Shown: in pieces, positions 16,132 to 24,202 of the stretch
Layout of the letters: every line of letters starts with the position of its first letter
Numbering within the stretch: position 1 is the stretch's first letter
NCBI RefSeq assembly: GCF_019396325.1
Contig: NZ_JAHKRO010000100.1
Location: 1 to 34,514, forward strand
Direction of reading: 5' to 3'
Length of the DNA stretch: 34,514 nt
Source of the DNA: Nonomuraea ceibae
GTDB taxonomy: Bacteria; Actinomycetota; Actinomycetes; Streptosporangiales; Streptosporangiaceae
Position numbers and translations under genes: made by a program
Notes under the pieces: generated by a model
Seen by the model: only the letters and a program-made list of their open reading frames with translations
The model's database searches: none
Told to the model about the DNA's origin: nothing

Positions 16132-19100
16132 CCCGGCGGCCGGCCCCGCGCTCGGGGACGGCGGCGGCGAGCGCCTCTTCGGGGGTCAGCTCGCCGCCGC
16201 GCCGGTGGGCGGCCCGGTAGGCGTCCTCGGTCAGGTGCCGGCGGATCGACGCGGTGATCCGGTCGACGTCGCCCCGCTCGGCGGGCGGCAGCGGCATCCC
16301 CACGGAGTCCCTGGCGGCGTGCGCGGCGCCGAGCAGCACGGCCGCGCCCGTGTGGCGTCCGGCGAGGGCCTGGGCCCCGGCCAGGCCCTCCAGGGCCAGC
16401 GCCAGGGCCCTGGGGTCGCCCGTGGCGCGGGCGGCGGCCCACCCGTCCAGGTGCAGGCGCAGGGCCCGCTCGGCGTCGCCGCGCAGCTCGGCGGCGAAGC
16501 CGAGCTCGGCCAGCGCGAGGGCGCGGCCCGGCTCGAAGGCCATCGCGGCCTGCCAGGTCAGCACGTGGCGCATGTGGGTCTCGGCGGCGTCGAGCCGTCC
16601 CTCGCGGCGGGCGCCGAGGCCGAGCCCGACCTCGGCGTGGATCTCCCCGGGCTTGAAGCTGTGCTCGGCGGCCAGGCGCATCGCCCGCCGGTGGAGCTCC
16701 CGCGCCCGGGCGTGGTCCCCGGTGAGCATGGCGACGTTGCCCAGGCTGGTCAGCCGGTCCGCGGCCTCCGGCCACAGCCCGAGGTCCTCGGCCAGGCGCA
16801 GCCCTTCCCGGTGCAGGCGGGCCGCGTGCTCGTAGTCGCCCGCCATCTCGGCCAGCGCGGCGAGCGGTTCGGCGGTCTGCAGCCGCCCCCAGGCGTCGGC
16901 GAGCCCGGTGAACAGCTCCGCGCTGCGCCGCCCGTCGCGGGCCAGCCGGTCGAGATCGCCGCGGACATGCGCCTGGTTGGCCCGCACGCTCAGCGCCGCC
17001 GCGGTCCCCCAGGTGTCGCCCAGGGCGCCGAACTCCTCCAGCGCCCGGTCGACGAGCTCCTCGCTGGCGGCCTGGTCGCCGACCCCGAACAGGGCGAAGC
17101 CGAGGAACCACCGGGCTCTGGCCCGCTCGCCCGGGCCGGTCACGCCGCGCAGGAGCTCCGCGACGTCGCCGTACGGCATCCGCCCGGCGCCGTCGCCGAC
17201 GAGGGCGGCGAAACCCGCCCGCCACGCCCGGGCCTGTGCACGGGGGGACGCCTCGGCGGCCGGGTCGCGGACGGGCAGGGCGAGCGCCGCGTCCAGGGAC
17301 CGGCCGGCCGCCCGGAGCCTGCCGCGCAGGAACCAGTACCAGCTCAGCGCGTTGACCAGGGCGAGCGCGTCCCCGGCCGCGCCCCGGCGGACGGCGTCGT
17401 CGAGGACGCGCCCGAAGTTGGCGGCCTCCGCGTCCAGCAGGCGCAGCCCGCGCCCCTGCTCGGGGCCGTGCAGCAGCGGCGCGGTCAGGCGGGCCAGGCC
17501 GATGTGGTGGGCGCGGTGGCGCCCGCGTACGTCGTCCTCCTCGCCCGCCTCCCGCAGCCGGGCCAGGCCGTAGTCGGCGACCGATTCGAGCAGGCGGTAG
17601 CGGGGCCCGTCGGCGTGCTCGGTCATGATGACCAGCGAGCGGTCCACCAGGCGGGCGAGCAGGTCGAGCACGTCCTGCGCGGGCACGCCGGGACCGGCGC
17701 AGACGGCCTCGGCCGCCTCCAGCGTGCTGCCGTCGGCGTGCACGGCGAGCCGGCGCAGCACGGCGCGCTCGGGGCCGGTCAGCAGGTCCCAGCTCCAGTC
17801 GATCGTGGCCCGGAGCGTCTGCTGGCGGGGCGGCGCGCCCCGGTAGCCGGTGGCGAGCAGCCGGAAGCGGTCGTCGAGGCGGCTGATCAGCCCGCGCACG
17901 CCGAGGGCCCGGACCCGGGTGGCGGCCAGTTCGAGGGCGAGCGGGATGCCGTCGAGCCGGCGGCAGATCTCCGCCACGTCGCGGGCGTTGCCGGCGTCGA
18001 GCCTGAACCCGGGCGCCGCGGCGGCGGCCCGGGCGACGAACAGCTCGACGGCGCTGGAGCGCGCCAGCGTGCCGGGATCGGGCTCGGCGGCGGGTGCGGG
18101 CAGCTCCAGCGGCGGCACGGCCAGGACGACCTCGCCGGGGATGCCCAGCGGCTCCTGGCTGGTGGCCAGGACGCGCAGGCCGGGGGCGCGCCGGAGCAGC
18201 AGCGCGGTCAGCTCGGCGACCGCGCCGACGAGGTGCTCGCAGTTGTCGAGGAGCAGCAGCAGCCGCTTGCCGGCCAGTGTTCCGGCCAGGCCGAGCGCGG
18301 GCGGGGCGAGCTCGGCCGTGCCCGCGCCCTCGCGGACGCCCAGCGCGGTCATGACGGCCTCGGCGACCCGGGCCACGGCGTCCGGGCCGCCGCCAGGGGT
18401 CAGCGGGGCCAGCTCGACCAGCCAGGAGCCGTCGGGGAAGCCGCCGCCGAGCCGGGCCGCCGTCTCCAGCGCGAGCCTGGTCTTGCCGACGCCGCCGGAC
18501 CCGGTCAGCGTCAGGAGCCGCGCGGCGGCCAGCACGGACGCCGCCTCGCGCACCGCGCCCTCGCGGCCGACGAGCTCGGTCAGCGGAGCGGGCAGGTTCG
18601 TCGCGGGGCGGCGGGCGGGGGCGGGCGCCGGGTCGCGTTCCAGCAGGGTCCGGTGCAGGGCGGCGAGCTCGGGCCCGGGGTCCAGGCCCAGCTCGGCGGC
18701 GAGCCGGGTGCGCAGCTCCCCGTAGGCGGCCAGCGCCTCGCCCGTGCGCCCGGCGGCGTGCAGCGCGCGCAGGTGGAGGACGTGCACCCGCTCGCGCAGC
18801 GGGTGGCGGACGGCGAGCTCGTGCAGTTCCTCGGCAACCTCGAGGTGACGGCCCAGCCTGATCAGGGCGTCGGCGCGGGCCTCCAGGGCGGCCAGGCGGG
18901 CCTCCTCGAGCCGGGTGACGACCGGACGGGCGAACGCGGCGTCCGCGTAGCCGGAGAACGCGGCGCCCCGCCACAGTGCGAGCGCGTCGGACAGCAGGCC
19001 CGCCCGGGCACCGGGGTCGTCGGTGGCGCGGGCGCGGGCGGTGAGCATCGCGAAGCGGCCCATGTCGACGTCCTCGGGGGCGGTGCGCAGCAGATAGCCG

Positions 19101-19372
19101 TCGTCGCGCCGCGCCAGGAGGTCGCGGCCGCCCTCCTCGGCGCTCTCCAGCGCCTTGCGCAGCTGCCAGATCCGCGTCTGCAGCGCGGCGGACGGGTCGC
19201 CGGGGGCCTCGCCGTCCGCCCACACCTCGCCGGCGAGCCGGTCCGCCGACACGGGACGGCCCTCGTACGCCAGCAGGACGGCCAGCAGCAGGCGGGTCTT
19301 GGGGCCGGGCACGGTGACCGGGCTGCCGTCCGCCCGCCACACGCCGAGCGGCCCCAGCACCCCGAATCGCAT
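16100..19372 (-). CDS. AfsR/SARP family regulator (winged helix, BTAD, NB-ARC ATPase, TPR)
   Basis: A 1090-aa activator of AfsR-like layout. Residues 1 to about 95 are an OmpR-type winged helix (MRFGVLGPLGVW, then RLAGEVWADGEAPGDPSAALQTRIWQLR). About 100-245 is the BTAD domain (FAMLTARARA to LGLDPGPELAALH). About 265-560 is an NB-ARC-type ATPase with Walker A GSGGVGKTRL (Lys297) and LLLLLDNCEHL as Walker B. From about 640 to the end are TPR-like alpha repeats. Such proteins activate secondary-metabolism or export genes. It is divergent from an MFS exporter with a 126-bp shared region holding four 11-bp repeats, so control of the exporter and of itself is likely. On its own side TACCGT ends 7 nt before the ATG, which would make the transcript leaderless. 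Confidence 0.92.
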   Translation of the reverse strand: MRFGVLGPLGVWRADGSPVTVPGPKTRLLLAVLLAYEGRPVSADRLAGEVWADGEAPGDPSAALQTRIWQLRKALESAEEGGRDLLARRDDGYLLRTAPEDVDMGRFAMLTARARATDDPGARAGLLSDALALWRGAAFSGYADAAFARPVVTRLEEARLAALEARADALIRLGRHLEVAEELHELAVRHPLRERVHVLHLRALHAAGRTGEALAAYGELRTRLAAELGLDPGPELAALHRTLLERDPAPAPARRPATNLPAPLTELVGREGAVREAASVLAAARLLTLTGSGGVGKTRLALETAARLGGGFPDGSWLVELAPLTPGGGPDAVARVAEAVMTALGVREGAGTAELAPPALGLAGTLAGKRLLLLLDNCEHLVGAVAELTALLLRRAPGLRVLATSQEPLGIPGEVVLAVPPLELPAPAAEPDPGTLARSSAVELFVARAAAAAPGFRLDAGNARDVAEICRRLDGIPLALELAATRVRALGVRGLISRLDDRFRLLATGYRGAPPRQQTLRATIDWSWDLLTGPERAVLRRLAVHADGSTLEAAEAVCAGPGVPAQDVLDLLARLVDRSLVIMTEHADGPRYRLLESVADYGLARLREAGEEDDVRGRHRAHHIGLARLTAPLLHGPEQGRGLRLLDAEAANFGRVLDDAVRRGAAGDALALVNALSWYWFLRGRLRAAGRSLDAALALPVRDPAAEASPRAQARAWRAGFAALVGDGAGRMPYGDVAELLRGVTGPGERARARWFLGFALFGVGDQAASEELVDRALEEFGALGDTWGTAAALSVRANQAHVRGDLDRLARDGRRSAELFTGLADAWGRLQTAEPLAALAEMAGDYEHAARLHREGLRLAEDLGLWPEAADRLTSLGNVAMLTGDHARARELHRRAMRLAAEHSFKPGEIHAEVGLGLGARREGRLDAAETHMRHVLTWQAAMAFEPGRALALAELGFAAELRGDAERALRLHLDGWAAARATGDPRALALALEGLAGAQALAGRHTGAAVLLGAAHAARDSVGMPLPPAERGDVDRITASIRRHLTEDAYRAAHRRGGELTPEEALAAAVPERGAGRRVSASRSGPSA

Positions 19373-19407
19373 GAGATCCACGGTAGTGCAGCGCCGGGAC
19401 GTGCCGG

Positions 19408-19451
19408 GAGCCGGCCGAGAGCGGGACGTGAGCCGGTCGAGAGCGCCCCGT
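19408..19451. promoter_or_regulatory. Four tandem 11-bp repeats, putative SARP binding site
   Basis: Consecutive 11-mers GAGCCGGCCGA, GAGCGGGACGT, GAGCCGGTCGA and GAGCGCCCCGT share GAGC at positions 1-4 and CG at 9-10. Units 1 and 3 are nearly identical, giving a 22-bp repeat, two helical turns. SARP proteins are known to bind direct heptamers (TCGAG-like) spaced 11 or 22 bp apart, and TCGAGAGCG appears at 19437-19445. The array lies between the divergent SARP and MFS genes, 48 bp from the MFS start and 36 bp from the SARP start. Confidence 0.62.
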
Positions 19452-19498
19452 CGCAGGCTGGGCGCGTACCCGCGATTCACGACCACGAAGGATCTTCC

Positions 19499-21034
19499 AT
19501 GACGAGCGTGTCCCCCGTGTCCCCCGCCCCGGCGGACCTCAGGGCAGGGCCCCGGGAGTGGCTGGGGCTCTTCGTGCTCACGCTGCCCACCGTCCTGCTG
19601 GCCCTGGACGCGACCGTGCTGAACCTGGCGGTCCCCCACCTCGGCGCGGACCTGGAGCCCACCGGCGCCGAACTGCTGTGGGCCGTCGACGTCTACGGCT
19701 TCATGATCGCCGGTTTCCTGGTGACCATGGGCAGGCTCGGCGACCGGATCGGCCGCCGCAGGCTCCTGATGGCCGGGGCGCTCGGCTTCGGTCTCGCCTC
19801 GGCCCTGGCCGCCGTGTCCACCAGCCCGGAGATGCTGATCGCGGCCCGCGCGCTGCTCGGCATCGCCGGCGCGACGCTGATGCCCTCGACGCTGGCGCTG
19901 ATCAGCACCATGTTCAAGGACCCCCGGCAGCGCGGGGTCGCCATCAGCGTGTGGGTGACCTGCTTCTCCGTCGGCGTCGCCGTCGGCCCGGTCCTGGGCG
20001 GGGCGCTGCTGGAGTGGTTCTGGTGGGGTTCGGTGTTCCTGCTCGCGCTGCCGGTGATGGCGCTGCTCCTGGTGGCGGCGCCGCTGCTGCTGCCCGAGTA
20101 CCGGGACCCGGAGGCGGGCCGGATCGACCTGGCCAGCGTGGTGCTGTCCCTGCTCACGGTGCTGCCGGTGATCTACGGGGTCAAGCATCTGGCCGAGCAC
20201 GGGCCCGGCCCGCTGGCGGCCGGGACGGTCCTGGCCGGGGTGGTCTTCGGCGCGCTGTTCGTGCTGCGCCAGCGCCGGCTGGCCGATCCGCTGCTGGACC
20301 TGCGGCTGTTCGCGAACCGGGCGTTCAGCGCCGCGCTGCTGGTGCTGCTGCTCGGCCTCGGCCTGATGGGCGGGCTGTACCTGTTCGTCACGCAGTATCT
20401 CCAGCTCGTGGCAGGGCTCTCGCCGATCGTCGCGGGCCTGTGGCTGCTGCCCGCGGCCGTGGCGGTGACCGCAGCTTCCTCGCTGACGCCCACACTCACC
20501 CGGCGGCTGCGTCCCGGGTACGTCCTCGGCGGCGCGCTGCTGCTCTCGGCGCCGGGGTACGTGATGATCAGCCAGGTCGGGACCGGCGACCTGCCGCTGC
20601 TGGTGACCGGGTTCGTGCTCGTCTACACCGGCATCGGGCCGCTGATGGCGCTCGGCACGGACCTGGTGGTCGGCTCGGCGCCGCCGGACCGGGCCGGGTC
20701 GGCCGCGGCGATGTCGGAGACGGGCATGGAGTTCGGCATCGCGCTGGGCGTCGCCGGGCTGGGCAGCGCCGTCACCGCCGTCTACCGGGGCGAGCTCGGC
20801 GGCACGCTGCCGGGGAGCCTCCCGGGGCCGGTGGCGGAGACCGTGCGCGACACGCTCGCCGGAGCGGTGGCCGCGGACCTGCCGGGCCCGGTGGCCGCCC
20901 AGGTGCTGGAGCGGGCCCGGGAGGCGTTCACCGACGGGCTGAACCTGGCGGCCGGGATCGCGGCCGCCGTCGTGACGGTGCTGGCGGTCGCCGCCGTCGC
21001 GCTGCTGCGGCAGCCGCCGCCGGGGCAGGGGTGA
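19499..21034 (+). CDS. MFS drug exporter, DHA2 (EmrB/QacA) type
   Basis: A 511-aa, probably 14-helix, proton-coupled exporter. Helix 1 carries LALDATVLNLAVPHL, the DHA2 signature region. Motif A is GRLGDRIGRRRLL, and the antiporter motif C is VGVAVGPVLGGALLEW in helix 5. The C-terminal cytoplasmic tail is short. The ATG has GAAGGA 7 nt upstream. It is divergent from the AfsR/SARP regulator, which probably controls it. Export of a toxic compound or self-made metabolite is likely, but the substrate cannot be told from sequence, and no biosynthetic cluster is visible in the window. Confidence 0.92.
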   Translation: MTSVSPVSPAPADLRAGPREWLGLFVLTLPTVLLALDATVLNLAVPHLGADLEPTGAELLWAVDVYGFMIAGFLVTMGRLGDRIGRRRLLMAGALGFGLASALAAVSTSPEMLIAARALLGIAGATLMPSTLALISTMFKDPRQRGVAISVWVTCFSVGVAVGPVLGGALLEWFWWGSVFLLALPVMALLLVAAPLLLPEYRDPEAGRIDLASVVLSLLTVLPVIYGVKHLAEHGPGPLAAGTVLAGVVFGALFVLRQRRLADPLLDLRLFANRAFSAALLVLLLGLGLMGGLYLFVTQYLQLVAGLSPIVAGLWLLPAAVAVTAASSLTPTLTRRLRPGYVLGGALLLSAPGYVMISQVGTGDLPLLVTGFVLVYTGIGPLMALGTDLVVGSAPPDRAGSAAAMSETGMEFGIALGVAGLGSAVTAVYRGELGGTLPGSLPGPVAETVRDTLAGAVAADLPGPVAAQVLERAREAFTDGLNLAAGIAAAVVTVLAVAAVALLRQPPPGQG

Positions 21035-21044
21035 CCGGCGTCGC

Positions 21045-21407
21045 TCAGCCGGCCGGGTAGCCGGGGTTGGCGACGTCCAGCTTGGCGCGCACCGCGCGGG
21101 TCAGGAGCTCGGTCAGCTCCGCCCGCCGGTCGTCGCCGTCGAAGCGGCCCTCCCGCACGGCCCGCGCCAGCTCGGCGTCGTCGCCCACGCCGAGCTCCGC
21201 CAGGCGGGCGGCGTGCTCGTCCGCCTGCGCCGGGCCCAGCAGCAGCTCACGCTCGACCATGGCGAGCACGTTGACCGCGACCCGCGCGTGGAAGCGCGTA
21301 CGGCCCTCGACGGCGGGCAGCACGTCGGCGGTCAGGAACTCGCGCACGGCGGCGACCAGCTCGGCGGTCGAGGGGGCGTCGTGCGGGCCGCGCCCATCAC
21401 CTGTCAT
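21045..21407 (-). CDS. DUF6285 protein, LvaB-like
   Basis: A 120-aa soluble protein: a helical N-terminal half (PSTAELVAAVREFLTADVLPAVEGRTRFHARVAVNVLAMVEREL) and a second helical region ending in VRAKLDVANPGY, the pattern of DUF6285. Such proteins sit beside an ACAD10/LvaA-type kinase and an acyl-CoA dehydrogenase. To my knowledge LvaB of Pseudomonas levulinate metabolism, needed for LvaA kinase activity, belongs to this type. The gene is divergent from the dehydrogenase gene with 61 bp between starts. The ATG at 21407 is preferred (GGGAG about 10 nt upstream); an in-frame ATG at 21416 is possible. It probably partners the kinase encoded at 22659. Confidence 0.78.
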   Translation of the reverse strand: MTGDGRGPHDAPSTAELVAAVREFLTADVLPAVEGRTRFHARVAVNVLAMVERELLLGPAQADEHAARLAELGVGDDAELARAVREGRFDGDDRRAELTELLTRAVRAKLDVANPGYPAG

Positions 21408-21433
21408 GACCCGCATTCTCCCGGACCGGGCCG

Positions 21434-21462
21434 TTGACCCCGCAACCGTTTTCGGCTGGGAT
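21434..21462 (+). promoter_or_regulatory. Predicted leaderless promoter of the acyl-CoA dehydrogenase gene
   Basis: TTGACC (21434-21439), 17 nt, TGGGAT (21457-21462), then 6 nt to the ATG at 21469. The -35 is near consensus and the -10 is weak. It lies in the 61-bp divergent gap with the DUF6285 gene. Confidence 0.5.
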
Positions 21463-21468
21463 CGGGCC

Positions 21469-22662
21469 ATGAGCTTCGCCGTACCCGACAGCGTCCGGCC
21501 GGTCCGCGACGCCGTCCACGCGTTCATGACCGAGCGGGTCGAGCCGTCGGAGCGGGTGCTGCACGAGGGCGGGGAGGCGGCCGCGGCGACCCTGCGCGAG
21601 CTGCGCGAGGAGGCCAAGAAGGAGGGCCTGTGGGCGCTCGGCCACCCGCGCGAGCTGGGCGGCGGCGGGCTGCCGTTCCTCGACTACGTGTACGTGAACG
21701 AGGTGCAGGGGCGCAGCGAGTTCGGGCAGCTCGTGCTGGGCTCGTACACCTTGCAGGACTCGCTGATGCTGCACGAGCACGCCTCGGCCGAGCAGCGGGA
21801 GCGCTACCTGATGCCGCTGGTGCGCGGCGACATCTCGCCCAGCTTCGCGATGACCGAGCCCGACGTGTCCAGCAGCGACCCCACGCAGATCATGACCACG
21901 GCGGTGCTCGACGGCGGCGAATGGGTGATCAACGGGCACAAGTGGTTCACCACCGGCGCCTCGCAGGCCGCGTACACGACCGTGATGTGCCGGACCGAGG
22001 ACGACCAGGCGCCGCCGCACCTGGCCTTCTCCATGATCCTGGTGCCGACCGCGACGCCCGGCTACAACATCGTGCGCGAGACGCCGGTGCTGGGGCTCGG
22101 CGGGGCGCACTGCGAGGTGCGCTACGAGGACGTGCGGGTGCCGGCGGGCAACCTGCTCGGGGCCAGGGGGCAGGGGTTCGTGATCGCGCAGCGGCGGCTC
22201 GGGCCGGGGCGGATCTTCCACTGCATGCGGTGGCTCGGGCAGGCGCAGCGGGCCTTCGACCTGATGTGCCGCCGGCTGCACGAGCGGACCGCGTTCAGCG
22301 AGCCGCTGGCCAAGAAGCAGCTCATGCGCGAGCACGTCTTCGACTCCTACGCCGAGATCCAGGCGGCTCGGCTGCTCACCCTGCACGCGGCCGAGGTGGT
22401 CGACTCGGGGGGCGACGCGCGGGTGGAGATCGGCGCGATCAAGGTGGTGGGCGCCCGGATGCTGCACAACGTGATCGACCGGGCCATCCAGGTGCACGGG
22501 GCGGCGGGGCTCACGCCGGACACGCCGCTGGACCGGATGTACCGGCACGCGCGGGCCGGGCGGATCTACGACGGGCCGGACGAGGTGCACATCGACTCGG
22601 TGGGGCGGCGGGTGCTCGGCGTGTACGCGGCGGGCGGCACGTGGGAGTTCGGGCTCCGGTGA
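21469..22662 (+). CDS. Acyl-CoA dehydrogenase, ACAD10/11 (LvaC)-like
   Basis: A 397-aa flavoprotein with the complete acyl-CoA dehydrogenase fold: FAMTEPDVSSSDPTQI and VINGHKWFTTGA around the FAD/substrate site, then the helical C-terminal domain with QVHGAAGLTPDTPLDRMYRHAR. The end segment YDGPDEVH resembles vertebrate ACAD10/11, where ordinary members have YEGT; an Asp thus replaces the usual catalytic Glu. ACAD10/11 and bacterial LvaC work on phosphorylated 4-hydroxyacyl-CoA, eliminating phosphate, together with an APH-fold kinase. Here the next gene is such a kinase (GTGA overlap) and the divergent neighbour is DUF6285, which supports that role. A plain dehydrogenase function cannot be excluded. 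Confidence 0.88.
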   Translation: MSFAVPDSVRPVRDAVHAFMTERVEPSERVLHEGGEAAAATLRELREEAKKEGLWALGHPRELGGGGLPFLDYVYVNEVQGRSEFGQLVLGSYTLQDSLMLHEHASAEQRERYLMPLVRGDISPSFAMTEPDVSSSDPTQIMTTAVLDGGEWVINGHKWFTTGASQAAYTTVMCRTEDDQAPPHLAFSMILVPTATPGYNIVRETPVLGLGGAHCEVRYEDVRVPAGNLLGARGQGFVIAQRRLGPGRIFHCMRWLGQAQRAFDLMCRRLHERTAFSEPLAKKQLMREHVFDSYAEIQAARLLTLHAAEVVDSGGDARVEIGAIKVVGARMLHNVIDRAIQVHGAAGLTPDTPLDRMYRHARAGRIYDGPDEVHIDSVGRRVLGVYAAGGTWEFGLR

Positions 22663-23456
22663 CGGACGGCCGGGAGACGACCGGTCCCGGCGGCGTCGTC
22701 CGTGAGGTGTTCGGCGGCGCGGCGCGGGTGGTGGCGCGGGCGAGGCTGTCCGGCGGGGCGTCGCGGGAGACGTGGTCCGTGGACGTGGCCGACGCCGCCG
22801 GGCGGCGGCACGCGCTGGTGCTGCGGCTGGCCTCCGGTCCCGGACCGGAGGGCGGCCTGGGCGGCGAGCTGGAGGGCGGGCTGCGCGGGGAGGCGGAGCT
22901 GATGCGGCAGGCCGGCCGGGCCGGGGTGCCGGTGCCCGGCGGCGAGGCGGCCGACCCGCTGCGCCGGTGGCGGGACCTGCTCGACCTCACCGGGCAGCCG
23001 CACCCGGTGTTCGAGCTGGCCTTCCGGCGGCTGGCGGGCACCCGTCCCGCCCCCGCCGGGCGCGTGCTGGTGCACGGCGACTTCCGCAACGGCAACCTGG
23101 TCGTCGGCCCCGAGGGGCTGCGGGCTGTGCTCGACTGGGAGCTCGCCCACGCCGGCGACCCCCTGGAGGACCTGGGCTGGCTGTGCGTCCGGGCGTGGCG
23201 GTTCGGCGCGGCGCCGCCGGTGGGCGGGTTCGGCCACTACGACGAGCTGATCGGCGCGTACGAGCGGGCGGGAGGGCGGCCCGTCGACCGGGACGCGCTG
23301 CGCTGGTGGGAGACGTTCGGGGTGCTGAAGTGGGGTGTCATCTGCGTGATGCAGGCGATGCGGCACCTGCGCGGCGGCGAGCGGTCGGTGGAGCTGGCGG
23401 CGATCGGGCGGCGCGTGTGCGAGAACGAGTGGGACCTTCTGCGGATGCTGGACTGA
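22659..23456 (+). CDS. ACAD10/LvaA-type phosphotransferase, internally shortened
   Basis: A 265-aa APH/choline-kinase-fold protein, GTG start overlapping the dehydrogenase stop. The catalytic loop VLVHGDFRNGNLVV, the metal-binding VLDWELAHAGDPLEDLGWL and the C-terminal helices are intact and typical of kinases that phosphorylate 4-hydroxyacyl-CoA. Family members as I know them are about 340-360 aa. Here GVPVPGGEA (about residues 89-97) runs straight into ADPLRRWRDLLDL, so the stretch with the hinge (FLLMERVEG-like) and following helices is absent, about 75-100 residues. The N-lobe also has a Gly/Glu-rich repeat (GGLGGELEGGLRGE). The frame is open throughout, so this looks like an in-frame deletion; activity is doubtful. 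Confidence 0.82.
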   Translation: MTDGRETTGPGGVVREVFGGAARVVARARLSGGASRETWSVDVADAAGRRHALVLRLASGPGPEGGLGGELEGGLRGEAELMRQAGRAGVPVPGGEAADPLRRWRDLLDLTGQPHPVFELAFRRLAGTRPAPAGRVLVHGDFRNGNLVVGPEGLRAVLDWELAHAGDPLEDLGWLCVRAWRFGAAPPVGGFGHYDELIGAYERAGGRPVDRDALRWWETFGVLKWGVICVMQAMRHLRGGERSVELAAIGRRVCENEWDLLRMLD

Positions 23457-23481
23457 CAGCGGTGAGGCGCTCGGTTAGCGT
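23453..23481 (+). promoter_or_regulatory. Predicted leaderless promoter of the methyltransferase gene
   Basis: CTGACA (23453-23458), 17 nt, TAGCGT (23476-23481), then 6 nt to the ATG at 23488. It has the same -35 and spacing as the GT39 promoter, and again the -35 contains the stop codon of the preceding gene. Confidence 0.65.
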
Positions 23482-23487
23482 CGGATC

Positions 23488-24177
23488 ATGGCGATCATCC
23501 CGAACAGCGGCACCGGAACCGGCTCGATCACCCCCGACGGCTCGCCCGTCTCCTTCTACCTGCTGATGGGCGCCAACGGTGAACCGGAGATCATCTCCGG
23601 GGTGGTGCCCTCCGGCGGGTCGGTCCTGGACCTGGGCGCGGGCGTCGGCCGGATCGCGCACCCGCTGATCGAGCTCGGCTACGAGGTCGTCGCGGTGGAC
23701 GAGTCGGCCGAGATGCTGGAGCACGTGCGCGGCGCGCGGACCGTGCGCTCGCGCATCCAGGACCTGGATCTCGGGCGGCGCTTCGACGGCGTGCTGCTGG
23801 CCTCGCACCTCGTGCACACCGCCGACGACCAGGACCGGCGGGGGCTGCTGGAGACGTGCGCGCGGCACGTGGCGCCCGGCGGGTCGGTGCTGATCCAGTG
23901 GACGCCGCCGGAGCGGCACGGCAAGGCGGCCGTCGGCCAGGGCCGCACCACGGACGGCGGCCTGCGGCTGGAGCTGGCGGCCCAGGAGGAGGTCGCGCCC
24001 GGCGTCGTCAACGCCACCATGCGCTACTCGCACGAGGGGCGCGTGTGGACGCAGTCGTTCACCTCCCGCATGCTGACGGACGAGCGGCTGGCCGAGGCGC
24101 TGGCGGAGGCGGGGCTGCGGCTGGACCGGTTCCTCACCGAGGACCGGGCCTGGCTGAAGGCGGTGCCGGACGCCTGA
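23488..24177 (+). CDS. Class I SAM-dependent methyltransferase
   Basis: A 229-aa Rossmann methyltransferase. Motif I is VLDLGAGVGRIAHPL (about residues 46-60), the acidic end of strand 2 is VVAVDESAEML, and the post-motif region is DLGRRFDGVLLASHLVHT with PGGSVLIQWTPPER. No substrate-specific domain is visible. It has its own leaderless-type promoter and is followed 25 nt later by the flavin reductase gene, with which it may be cotranscribed. The acceptor is unknown. Confidence 0.88.
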   Translation: MAIIPNSGTGTGSITPDGSPVSFYLLMGANGEPEIISGVVPSGGSVLDLGAGVGRIAHPLIELGYEVVAVDESAEMLEHVRGARTVRSRIQDLDLGRRFDGVLLASHLVHTADDQDRRGLLETCARHVAPGGSVLIQWTPPERHGKAAVGQGRTTDGGLRLELAAQEEVAPGVVNATMRYSHEGRVWTQSFTSRMLTDERLAEALAEAGLRLDRFLTEDRAWLKAVPDA

Positions 24178-24202
24178 AAGACTGGGCGCTCTGGAGGTGG
24201 TC

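Noticed and set aside
16205..19498. Very long plus-strand open frame running into the MFS gene
   Set aside because: It is the antisense of the SARP regulator; only the part from 19499, after a good ribosome binding site, encodes a recognisable protein.
19373..20200. Extension of the SARP frame upstream of 19372
   Set aside because: The upstream part is antisense to the MFS gene and low-complexity; MRFGVLGPL at 19372 is the standard family N terminus.
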